Source: SIRX01 sp965213905 (GTDB lineage: Bacteria > Actinomycetota > Rubrobacteria > Rubrobacterales > Rubrobacteraceae). Taken from it: a DNA stretch of 64,000 bases. A program made the translations under genes and the position numbers. Of this stretch, positions 1 to 7,667 are shown in pieces (the first letter of the stretch is position 1; every line of letters starts with the position of its first letter). The stretch lies in the NCBI GenBank assembly GCA_965213905.1, contig OZ243922.1, positions 248,001 to 312,000 of the forward strand, written 5' to 3'. Under the pieces are notes generated by a model that was given only the letters and a program-made list of their open reading frames with translations, was not told the origin of the DNA and made no database searches.

Positions 1-1
1 G

Positions 2-556
2 TACCGGGGGGCCGGTATGCGCGCCTCCGAGAGCCACCGGGTCGTGTTCCACCGGACCCCGGTGCTCGCCGTGCTGGGCGAACCGGGAGAACTCTTGCGC
101 GAGCCGTACTTCAGCCGCGACGCGGTACGGACCGCCGTCTGCTGGGCCGGTATAGCCGACCGGGCGGTAGACGCCACCCTTGAGGTACTGTCCGCAAAAA
201 GTGGTGGCCGGGAGCCGGACGAGGTCGTCTCGCTGGCGGCGGGTAAGATGCTCACGGCGCAACAAACGATCGACCGTTGGCTCCAGCACGCCGCCCGGGA
301 AGCCGACGCGGACCCGGGCGCCTCGCTCGCGTCCTTCTCCACCGAGCTCCGGGAGGCCGTGGCCGCTAGTTGCCGCTCCATCCTGGACGAAGCCGCGCGG
401 GCCTGCGGCTCCCATCCGTTCGTGACCGCCGGCCCGCTCGACCGGGCCCGTCGGGACCTGGAGCTTTTTCTACTCCAGCACCGCCTCGAACCGGCACTCG
501 TCCGTACCGGCCGGCAGGCAATACAAGAAAGGAAAGAGAGAAAGCCGGAACTTTGA
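2..556 (+). CDS. Acyl-CoA dehydrogenase-like protein, C-terminal part (5' end outside window)
   Basis: The reading frame is open to the left edge, so the start lies upstream and about 184 residues are visible. The sequence is all-helical in character and ends with a segment (ACGSHPF, then RARRDLELFLLQHRL) that resembles the C-terminal helical domain of acyl-CoA dehydrogenases. Such flavoproteins accompany NodS-like methyltransferases and glycosyltransferases in actinobacterial gene sets, which matches the next three genes. The stop overlaps the next start by four bases (TTGA), so the genes are probably translationally coupled. The catalytic and FAD-binding parts are not visible, so enzymatic activity is inferred from family resemblance only. 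Confidence 0.6.
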   Translation, partial: YRGAGMRASESHRVVFHRTPVLAVLGEPGELLREPYFSRDAVRTAVCWAGIADRAVDATLEVLSAKSGGREPDEVVSLAAGKMLTAQQTIDRWLQHAAREADADPGASLASFSTELREAVAASCRSILDEAARACGSHPFVTAGPLDRARRDLELFLLQHRLEPALVRTGRQAIQERKERKPEL

Positions 557-1128
557 GGAAACGTCTCACACAGGACTACTTCGACAAGCTCTACGCCGAG
601 TCCCCCGACCCCTGGGAGTTCGAGACCAGCGAGTACGAGCGGCGCAAATACGAACGCACGCTCGGAGTTTTGCGAGGACGCAGATACCGGAGGGCTTTGG
701 AAGTGGGTTCTTCTATCGGGGTTTTTACCCGGATGCTCGCGCCGCTCTGCGGCGAGCTTCTGGCGGTGGATACTTCGGAGAAAGCCGTAGAGATAGCGCG
801 GGATCGTCTAAAAGACTTCACGCACGTCCGGGTCGAGCAGCGCACCCTACCCGAAGAAATGCCCGAGGGTCCCTTTGACCTGATCCTGGCCTCCGAGGTC
901 CTCTACTACTTCCCAGAGAAGGTAGCCTTGCAGACCCTCGGACGCTTTGAAGCGGGGCTGGCCTCCGGGGGTGCCCTGCTCGCCGTCCACTGGCGAAAAG
1001 AGACCCGCACCTACCCGCTACGAGGAGACGAGGTACACGAATTGCTGCTCCAAAACAGCCGTCTGGAAAACACGAAAACCATTCTGGAACCCGAGTACCG
1101 GTTGGATCTCTTCGAGGACAAATCGTGA
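553..1128 (+). CDS. NodS-like class I SAM-dependent methyltransferase
   Basis: A methyltransferase of about 191 residues, probably acting on a small molecule or glycan precursor. The glycine-rich SAM loop is seen as ALEVGSSIGVFTRMLA (motif I), followed by an acidic residue ending the second strand (LLAVDTS) and a motif near ASEVLYYF. The N-terminus (DYFDKLYAESPDPWEF) is typical of the NodS/SAM methyltransferase family. I chose the TTG at 553 because it overlaps the upstream stop as TTGA, is preceded by GGAAAG, and gives the family's normal length. A longer frame upstream lies inside the previous gene. Its substrate is unknown. Confidence 0.8.
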   Translation: MRKRLTQDYFDKLYAESPDPWEFETSEYERRKYERTLGVLRGRRYRRALEVGSSIGVFTRMLAPLCGELLAVDTSEKAVEIARDRLKDFTHVRVEQRTLPEEMPEGPFDLILASEVLYYFPEKVALQTLGRFEAGLASGGALLAVHWRKETRTYPLRGDEVHELLLQNSRLENTKTILEPEYRLDLFEDKS

Positions 1129-2291
1129 ACCGGGATAGGCGCCTGGTAATAATCGGCGGCCCCGCCGGGCTCTCGACGGCCCGGGCCTACCGGGAGGCCG
1201 GTGGCCGGGGCGGCGTAACGATACTCACCTCGGAACCTTACCCACCGTACCGCCGTCCGCCGCTTACAAAGGAATACCTGCGCGGCGAGGTCCCGCAGAA
1301 CGAGTTGCCGATGTTGGAACAAAACTGGTACGACGAAAACAACGTCGAACTAAACCTCTCTACGACCGCAACCGCGCTCGACCCGGAACGCATGACGGTA
1401 GAAACCGAAAACGGCGAAATTCCCTACGACGCTTGCGTGCTGGCGACCGGCTCCGAGCCGCTCCGGCCCCCGGTAAGCGGCGCGGCAGACCCGGACGTTC
1501 AGGTGGTGCGAACCATCGAAGACTCCGCCCGGCTACAGGAGCGCGTCAAAAAAGGTAGCCGCGCGGCCGTCGTGGGCTCGGGGTTTATCGGGTGCGAAGC
1601 GGCGGCGTCCCTCGCGATGCGGGGCGTCGGGGTAACCGTGATCAGCCTGGAAAACCTGCCCCAGGAATTGCGCCTCGGCGAAGAGGTCGGAAACCGCATC
1701 TTGTCCTGGCTCGAGACCTGCGGCGTGCGGACACGTTTCGGCGTTGGCATCGAGGGTATAGAGCGCGGGGATAGAATCTTTACCGTGAACTTCGAGGGCG
1801 GCTCGGTAGACGCCGAAACCGTGGTACTCGGGGTCGGCGTGAGGCCACGGGTAGGGTTGGCCGAAGACGCAGGACTGGAGACCAGCGAAAGTGGAATCGT
1901 GACGGATTCATCAATGCGAACCAGCGCGGCGAACGTCTTCGCCGTCGGCGACATCTCCTACGCTTACAACGAGTCCGCCCGCCGGCACCTGCACGTCGAG
2001 CACTGGGGCGAAGCCTTGAACCACGGTCAGGTCGCGGGCGAAGTTATAGCGGGCGGCGAAGCTTCCTGGGGCGTGGCCCCGGGCTTCTGGTCCACCATCG
2101 GCGAGAACACACTCAAATACGTCGCCTGGGGAGACGGCTGGGATAAAGCCGAGTTCCGGGATCACGGCAAAGGCGCTTTTAGCGTCCGGTACGGTTACGA
2201 AGGAGTATGTGTCGGTGTGTTGACACACAATGCTGACTCGGAGTACGGGCGTGGAAGAGAACTAGTCGAGTCGAAATCTCTGATGTCTTGA
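1125..2291 (+). CDS. FAD-dependent NAD(P) oxidoreductase (ferredoxin-reductase type)
   Basis: A 388-residue class I pyridine-nucleotide-disulfide-type oxidoreductase. Two Rossmann folds are visible. The first, FAD-binding, has VIIGGPAGLSTARA at residues 6-19. The second, NAD(P)H-binding, has VVGSGFIGCEAAASL around residue 150. A second FAD-contact motif, VFAVGDI, lies near residue 270. No CxxC redox pair is seen beside the FAD loop, so it is of the ferredoxin/rubredoxin reductase type rather than the disulfide reductase type. It starts at GTG, overlapping the methyltransferase stop as GTGA. It could supply electrons to the acyl-CoA dehydrogenase-like enzyme of the same operon, which is inference from context. 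Confidence 0.8.
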   Translation: MNRDRRLVIIGGPAGLSTARAYREAGGRGGVTILTSEPYPPYRRPPLTKEYLRGEVPQNELPMLEQNWYDENNVELNLSTTATALDPERMTVETENGEIPYDACVLATGSEPLRPPVSGAADPDVQVVRTIEDSARLQERVKKGSRAAVVGSGFIGCEAAASLAMRGVGVTVISLENLPQELRLGEEVGNRILSWLETCGVRTRFGVGIEGIERGDRIFTVNFEGGSVDAETVVLGVGVRPRVGLAEDAGLETSESGIVTDSSMRTSAANVFAVGDISYAYNESARRHLHVEHWGEALNHGQVAGEVIAGGEASWGVAPGFWSTIGENTLKYVAWGDGWDKAEFRDHGKGAFSVRYGYEGVCVGVLTHNADSEYGRGRELVESKSLMS

Positions 2292-3910
2292 GGCCCGCGC
2301 CGCCGGACCCTAACTTGAGAGTATCGGTCGTCGTGCCGGCGCGCAACGAAGAGGCTCTGATCCCTGCTTGCCTGGAGGCGCTCGCGGGCCAGCAGGGCGT
2401 ATCGCCGGAGGAGTACGAGGTCATTCTGGTACTCGACGATTGTACGGATTCTACGGAGGAGCGGGCCAGGGAAATCTCCAGGTCTTCTCCCAAGCTCCGT
2501 TTGCACTTTCTAGAAGGACCGGGCAAGGGGGCCGGCCAGGCCCGGCACGTGGGTATGGAAGCAGCTTGCGCCCGCCTTTTAGAACTCGGCAAACCCTGGG
2601 GGCTCATCGCCTCGACCGACGCCGACACCAGGGTCGAAAGCGACTGGCTGGCGGCACAGTTGGATCTCGCCGTTCGCGGGTCTCAAGCTATAGGCGGCCG
2701 CATACAGCTCGACGACGCCGGCGGCTTGACAAAGAGGGTGGCCAACTGGCACTCGGAGCAAGGCCTGGCGCGGCACCGGCACCTTCTGGCGGACCCGGAA
2801 GAAGGCCGTCAGGCCGAACACTGGCAGTTCAGCGGCGCCTCGATGGCCCTCACGGCCGCCGTCTACCGGCAGATCGGCGGCCTCGAACCTCGTGCGGCCC
2901 TGGAAGACGAAAACCTAGAGCGCACGCTCCGGCAAACGGGTATCCCTATTGACCGCCCGCTATCCGTCCGGGTAAAGACCTCGACGCGGCTGGTCGGGCG
3001 CGCCAGCAGGGGCCTAGCGAGGGACCTCGCCGTCGCATCCTGGACGGAACAAAATACTTACCGGGCAGATTCCTACGCCCCCCCAGCCCAAATGAACCCG
3101 GCAAACGTCAAGGTTAGCGTGGTCGTTCCCATCCCGGATGAAGTTTCTGAAGTTCTTGAACTAGAAAACTCTATACTCACGCTGGCTTCTCTCGTCCATT
3201 CGGGTGTGCTCCACGATGCGGTAGTGATCTCAGACAATAGCGGCCTCGCCGTTCCTTCTTCGGTCGCGCGTTTCCGGGGTTCGGACCTCATGCCGGACTT
3301 CGGCCCCGTCAGGGGTAAGGGTGACGTGATGTGGCGCGGCCTCTCGGCGGTGGAAGGTGAGATCGTACTATTCCTGGACCTTACGCGGCCCGGCTCCGTC
3401 CCAGGCCGCGTTTTCGGCCTTCTCGGGCCTATCCTGGGGAAAGAGGGTTTAGAAATGGTCCGGGGGTTTTGTTTCCCTCCGGGCCCGCTCACCGAGCTGG
3501 TGGCCCGGCCGTTTATCAACCTCCACACGCCCCACCTCGCCGGCTTTGTAGACCCGCTCTACCCAGAGTTCGCCGCCCGGCGGCCTTTGCTGGAACAGAT
3601 GTTGTTCCCCGTGGGCCGGGGAGTGGATATAAGCACGTTACTGGACGCTTCCCACGCGCGGGGACTCGAAAGCCTGGCCCAGGTTGAACTGGGTATGGGT
3701 AGCTCCGGTCCCGCAAATTCTGCCTCTAGCGAAGAGGCTTACGCCCTGCTGTCCGCGGCCACAAGCCGTTTGCCGGGCGATGGTCTTCAGGAAGACCTCG
3801 TCCCCGGCCCGCTTCTCGTACCCGGAGACGGAGGCCTCGACGTAAGCCGGGTTCCGCTGGAAGAACGTCCTCCCTTGGGCAGCATCCGGAAGCTACCTTC
3901 CAGGCGTTGA
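2288..3910 (+). CDS. Two-domain glycosyltransferase: GT2 domain plus GpgS/GT81-like domain without DxD
   Basis: A 540-residue protein with two GT-A domains. The N-terminal domain (about residues 10-250) starts VSVVVPARNEE and has a metal-binding DAD in STDADTRV near residue 110, as in family 2 transferases. The C-terminal domain (about 273-470) resembles glucosyl-3-phosphoglycerate synthase: VSVVVP, then GPVRGKGDVMWRGL, LVARPFINL, HLAGFVDPLYPEFAARR and FPVGRGVDI. Where that family has a DSD metal motif, this protein reads LFLDLTRPG near residue 360, so the second domain may have lost catalysis. It starts at TTG overlapping the upstream stop (TTGA). The likely role is in making a glycosylated lipid or compatible solute; the product is unknown. 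Confidence 0.75.
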   Translation: MRPAPPDPNLRVSVVVPARNEEALIPACLEALAGQQGVSPEEYEVILVLDDCTDSTEERAREISRSSPKLRLHFLEGPGKGAGQARHVGMEAACARLLELGKPWGLIASTDADTRVESDWLAAQLDLAVRGSQAIGGRIQLDDAGGLTKRVANWHSEQGLARHRHLLADPEEGRQAEHWQFSGASMALTAAVYRQIGGLEPRAALEDENLERTLRQTGIPIDRPLSVRVKTSTRLVGRASRGLARDLAVASWTEQNTYRADSYAPPAQMNPANVKVSVVVPIPDEVSEVLELENSILTLASLVHSGVLHDAVVISDNSGLAVPSSVARFRGSDLMPDFGPVRGKGDVMWRGLSAVEGEIVLFLDLTRPGSVPGRVFGLLGPILGKEGLEMVRGFCFPPGPLTELVARPFINLHTPHLAGFVDPLYPEFAARRPLLEQMLFPVGRGVDISTLLDASHARGLESLAQVELGMGSSGPANSASSEEAYALLSAATSRLPGDGLQEDLVPGPLLVPGDGGLDVSRVPLEERPPLGSIRKLPSRR

Positions 3911-3924
3911 GCTTTTTCTAACGT

Positions 3925-4305
3925 CTACGCCTTGTCTTCCCGGTAATCCTGGATGTCTTCGTACAACCCATCCGGGAAAGTTAGCTCGTTGTACACGTTA
4001 CAGGCGTCCGGGTCTTCGGAGTTTGGGCAGATCTCGAAGTCCTGCTGCTCCTGCCACTGCAGTATTTTCTCCCGGCGCGGCGGGTTGTAACCTTTCTCTT
4101 CGACCTGCTGGACGAGGGCTTTGGCCTCCTGCTCGTCGGTATCGCCGTCTTTGGCGAGTAAGTCTGCCAACTCCTCGTTCTCGACGAAATAGCGTGCGAT
4201 CATGGCGAACGTCAAACGTCCGTAGTGCCCGATATCCTCACCGTTCTCTAGCGCGTCCAGCATGTGGCCCATCATCGGGCTTTGTCTCAGGTCTTCGACG
4301 GCCAT
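3925..4305 (-). CDS. Conserved-looking hypothetical acidic protein
   Basis: A 126-residue acidic, soluble protein that I cannot assign to a named family. It has a run IGHYGRLTFAMIARYF near residue 25, a charged middle, and two cysteines 8 positions apart in ICPNSEDPDACNVYNELTF near the C-terminus, followed by LYEDIQDYREDKA. The ordered motif-like segments suggest a real conserved protein rather than a chance frame. It starts at ATG after AAAGGAAC. It is convergent with the glycosyltransferase (14 bp between stops). No signal peptide or membrane segment is seen. Confidence 0.65.
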   Translation of the reverse strand: MAVEDLRQSPMMGHMLDALENGEDIGHYGRLTFAMIARYFVENEELADLLAKDGDTDEQEAKALVQQVEEKGYNPPRREKILQWQEQQDFEICPNSEDPDACNVYNELTFPDGLYEDIQDYREDKA

Positions 4306-4387
4306 AAAGTTCCTTTCTCTAGCGTACGTTACGAATATACGGGCGTATCCGGACAGAAACGTGAAACAGGTTACCCGGAACCACAGG

Positions 4388-5134
4388 TTAGCGGCCCACC
4401 AGCCCGACCAGCGCCGGCAGCACGACCCCGGATCCGCCGGCCAGAAAATAGTTAACCTCGCCGGTAAGCGGTGTTTCTTCTAGGTTGATCTCTACCAGGG
4501 CCGCGCCCGCCGAAGCGGCCTGGTAGGGCAGTGAAGCGGCAGGATAGACCACGCCGGAAGTTCCTACGGAGAGAAACACGTCGCAGTTGCGCGAGGCTTC
4601 CACGGCGGACTCCATAGGCCCGGTTGGGAGTGCCTCCCCGAACCAGACCACGTCCGGCCTTAGCGGAGACCCGCAGTTCGGGCATGGCGGCGGTTTTTCT
4701 TCCAGGGCGGCCTGCTCCACTTCCAGAAGTTCCATCGAGCAGATCGTTCGCCGGATATTGCCGTGTAACTCGAGCACGCTCCCGCTACCGGCCCTCTGGT
4801 GCAAGCCGTCTACGTTCTGCGTAACGAGCGTAAAGTCCGGGACGTGCCGCTCCAGTTCGGCGAGGGCCGCGTGGCCGGGGTTCGGTTCGGCCCTACCCAC
4901 CAACTCGCGGCGCCACTCGTACCACTCCCAAACTAGCCCGGGGTCCCGCATAAAAGCTTCCGGGGTGGCTAACTCTCGGGGATCGTACCGCGCCCAGATG
5001 CCGGTCTGGGCGTCCCGGAACGTCGGAACCCCGCTCTCCGCCGAAATGCCGGAGCCGGTGAGCACGGCGACGCTTTCGGCTTCCCGTAACCTTTCTACGA
5101 GACCTTCCGGTATGTCTGCGGCGGGTCCGCTCAC
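4388..5134 (-). CDS. cobB: Sir2-family NAD-dependent protein deacylase (SIRT5-type)
   Basis: A sirtuin of 248 residues that removes acyl groups from lysine using NAD. Visible motifs are VLTGSGISAESGVPTFRD (NAD loop), VTQNVDGLHQRAG, ELHGN with the catalytic histidine, and VWFGEALP. The WYEWRR segment supplies the Y-x-x-R pair that in SIRT5/CobB favours succinyl and malonyl groups. The zinc site shows only three cysteines: a lone C in TICSMELLE, then CPNCG. I start it at GTG 5134, which overlaps the hisS stop as GTGA. A longer frame reaches 5218 inside hisS. Membership is clear; the zinc site is unusual. Confidence 0.85.
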   Translation of the reverse strand: MSGPAADIPEGLVERLREAESVAVLTGSGISAESGVPTFRDAQTGIWARYDPRELATPEAFMRDPGLVWEWYEWRRELVGRAEPNPGHAALAELERHVPDFTLVTQNVDGLHQRAGSGSVLELHGNIRRTICSMELLEVEQAALEEKPPPCPNCGSPLRPDVVWFGEALPTGPMESAVEASRNCDVFLSVGTSGVVYPAASLPYQAASAGAALVEINLEETPLTGEVNYFLAGGSGVVLPALVGLVGR

Positions 5135-6399
5135 GCCAGGAGCCGGAGCAACTCTCCGGGGCCGCTGGAGACCGGCACCCGGCGCTCTTCGCCGGAGGAC
5201 ATATCCCGTAGGGTGCAATATCCGCCCCGGACCTCCTCGTCCCCCAACACCACCGTGTAAAGAGCGCCGGCGCGGTCGGCTTGCTTGAACTGGCCTTTGG
5301 CTTTCCGGTCTCCGTAGTCGAGGTCGCAGGAAAACCCCTCGTCCCGGAGTCGCCCGGCGAGGCCGAGGGCGGGTAGCCGGGCTTCGGGGGCGAGCGTGAC
5401 GAAGAAAACGTCCACCGAAGGGCCGTCTTCGTGGTGCGAAGCCGCGAGCAGGATGCGTTCGACGCCGCTGCCGAAGCCGATGCCCGGCAGGTCCGGCCCG
5501 CCGAGCTCTTGTATCAGGCCGTTGTACCTGCCCCCCGCCCCGACCGTATCTTGCGCGCCGAGGGCGGCGCTCTTGGCTTCGAAAACCGTGGAGGTGTAGT
5601 AGTCGAGGCCGCGCACGATCCGCCCGTCCACCTCGTAAGGTATGCCGAGCTTTTCCAGCCCTTCCCGGACGGCCGCGAAGTGGTCCCTGGCCTCCTGGCT
5701 CAGAAATTCACTAATGGACGGCGCCTCCCCGAGGATAGCCTGCGTGTTTTCGTCTTTAGAGTCCAAAATGCGGAGCGGGTTGGACTCCAGCCTGGAGACG
5801 GAGTCTTCGTCGAGGTCGGGGCGGTGCTGTTCGAGGTAGGCTTTTAGCGCCGGCACGTACTCCCGGCGGGTCTCGAAATCTCCCAGGGTATTAAGGTAGA
5901 CGACCTCGTCGCGCACCCCGGCCGCCTGGTGAATGCCGTAGAGAAGGGCTATCGCCTCCACGTCCACGAGCGGGTCGTCGGCGCCCAGGACTTCCGCGCC
6001 GATCTGGGTGTGCTGGCGGTAGCGGCCCTTTTGCTGGCGCTCGTGCCGGAACATCGGCCCCATGTACCACAGCTTCAGCGGCTGGGCGCGCCGGTCGAGC
6101 CCGTGTTCGACGTAGGAGCGGACGACGCCCGCAGTGCCCTCCGGACGGAGCGACATCTCTCGGCCGGCCTTGTCTCCAAAAACGAACATCTCTTTGCGGA
6201 CCACGTCCGAGGCTTCGCCCATGCCCCGGATAAAAAGTTGGGCCTCCTCGAAAATCGGGGACCGCACCTCGGAGTAGTTGTAGCGGCGAAAAAAGTCGCG
6301 GGCGGTGTCCTCGATCCAACGCCACATCCCCGGCCGCTCGTTCGGCTCCCGGCCGCCGGGATATACGTCGTACGTGCCGCGGGGCCTGCTGTAGCTCAC
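5131..6399 (-). CDS. hisS: Histidyl-tRNA synthetase
   Basis: Class II synthetase of 422 residues that charges tRNA-His. It begins with the conserved PRGTYDVYP segment (residues 6-14). Motif 2 is seen as LKLWYMGPMFRHERQQKGRY near residue 110. The HisRS-specific signatures follow: GRIVRGLDYYTSTVFE (HisA loop) and then GAGGRYNGL. A C-terminal anticodon-binding domain (about 330-420) ends the protein. Length is normal for the family. The GTG start at 6399 overlaps the stop of the upstream metallo-hydrolase, and its own stop overlaps the sirtuin start, so the three genes form a tight unit. Confidence 0.95.
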   Translation of the reverse strand: MSYSRPRGTYDVYPGGREPNERPGMWRWIEDTARDFFRRYNYSEVRSPIFEEAQLFIRGMGEASDVVRKEMFVFGDKAGREMSLRPEGTAGVVRSYVEHGLDRRAQPLKLWYMGPMFRHERQQKGRYRQHTQIGAEVLGADDPLVDVEAIALLYGIHQAAGVRDEVVYLNTLGDFETRREYVPALKAYLEQHRPDLDEDSVSRLESNPLRILDSKDENTQAILGEAPSISEFLSQEARDHFAAVREGLEKLGIPYEVDGRIVRGLDYYTSTVFEAKSAALGAQDTVGAGGRYNGLIQELGGPDLPGIGFGSGVERILLAASHHEDGPSVDVFFVTLAPEARLPALGLAGRLRDEGFSCDLDYGDRKAKGQFKQADRAGALYTVVLGDEEVRGGYCTLRDMSSGEERRVPVSSGPGELLRLLA

Positions 6400-6974
6400 G
6401 GGGTCCTGGGCGGTAAATACGGGTTGTTCTCAAGCTCTTCGGCGGCCGAGAGCACCGGCCCGTGGCCGGCATAGAGCCGGGTATCGTCCGTCCACAGCGG
6501 CATGACCTTACGTAAAGACACCTCGATGTCCTCCCAGGATGCCCCGGCGAGGTCCGTGCGGCCGACGCTGCCGGGCAGCACGAGGTCGCCCAAGATCTGG
6601 TCTTCCCCCAGAACGAACGTCACGGACCCTGGCGAATGCCCCGGGGTATGCAACACGTGCAGGGTTTCACCGGCGATCACGAGGTCTTCACCGTCTTGCA
6701 AGGGCTCGTAGACCTGAACGTCGGTCCGGCCCGCGTCGTCGGGGTGGATGTAGACCGGGGCGTTCGTCCCCCGCAGAACCTCGCCCAGGGCGCTTACGTG
6801 GTCCGCGTGGCCGTGGGTAACGAGCACCGCCGCCACGCTTTGCCGGACGGCGGACAATATCTTCGCCGGCTCGGCCCCGGCGTCCACGATAATGTCACCC
6901 TCCGGGGCGTGTATCACGTACGCGTTTACCCCGAACCCGTTCATCGAGAGCTGTATTTGTTCGATCTCCGCCAT
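6396..6974 (-). CDS. MBL-fold metallo-hydrolase (glyoxalase II-like)
   Basis: A 192-residue metallo-beta-lactamase-fold hydrolase. The metal ligands are seen in order: THGHADHV (HxHxDH, near residue 75), TPGHSPGSV (near 130), the aspartate in QILGDLV, and the final histidine in YAGHGP. The size and motifs fit the short glyoxalase-II/YcbL-like group that hydrolyses thioesters. A gene of this group commonly precedes hisS in actinobacteria, and here the two overlap by four bases. The natural substrate is not evident. Confidence 0.85.
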   Translation of the reverse strand: MAEIEQIQLSMNGFGVNAYVIHAPEGDIIVDAGAEPAKILSAVRQSVAAVLVTHGHADHVSALGEVLRGTNAPVYIHPDDAGRTDVQVYEPLQDGEDLVIAGETLHVLHTPGHSPGSVTFVLGEDQILGDLVLPGSVGRTDLAGASWEDIEVSLRKVMPLWTDDTRLYAGHGPVLSAAEELENNPYLPPRTP

Positions 6975-6979
6975 CCCAG

Positions 6980-7667
6980 CTACACCTTCCCCGCCGGACC
7001 GGCGGTCTCCGCTTTTTTTGTTCTCCGGACCAAAATCTCTCCCAATTGTTTCTCTTTCTCGACCCGGGCGCGCACGGCTATCGGGGCCGCTAGCTGGCGG
7101 CGGATAGCTTCTTCACCGGGCTCCGGGTCGAAAAATTCTCTGAACACCTCGCCGACCGAGACCGGCTCTCCCCCGAAACTTCGTAGTATTACCGGTTCTC
7201 CGGCCTGCACCATCCCTTCCCGCAGAACGCGGCAGTACGCCCCCGGACGCCCGGCCCGGCGAAATCGCTTGACCGAACTTCGGGTCTTTCATGCGGGCCG
7301 CCAGCGTCGCGCAGGGGATGCGCGGCGCGGTAACTTCCAGGACCACCGCGTCGACTTCCAAACGGTCGCCTATTAGCAGTTCGGCGCTTTTCAGGCCGGA
7401 GATCGTCAGGTTCTCGCCGAAGGTTCCCGGTGACAACCCGTATCCCAACTCCTCCGACCACCACCCGTAATCCGGGGCGCCAAAGACGTAGACGGCCTGA
7501 TCCGCGCCGCCGTGGTTTTCCGTGTCACAGATGTTATCGCCCGCGACCCCGGCCTTCGTAACCTCTACCGGACCGTTTGCGGGACGCTTGTAGATACCCG
7601 TTTCGCCGGATTTACCGGCGTTCTCGATAGGTTCTGCGCCGCCGACGTTTACGCTAAGCAGCCGCAT
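6980..7667 (-). pseudogene. MOSC-domain protein, frameshifted
   Basis: The N-terminal part (from ATG 7667) reads as a YiiM-type MOSC protein: GPVEVTKAGVAGDNICDTENHGG, AVYVFGAPDYGWW, LSPGTFGENLTISG and the near-cysteine motif PRIPCATLAARM. After KFG the frame loses homology. Another frame then gives RFRRAGRPGAYCRVLREG, then MVQAGEPVILRSFG and a family-like tail to the stop at 6980. One extra G/C pair around 7273-7274 accounts for the shift: TTCGTCAAG would restore KFVKRF. This is either a real lesion or a base-call error. MOSC proteins bind molybdenum cofactor-type sulfur carriers. The ATG abuts the rel stop directly. Confidence 0.75.
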
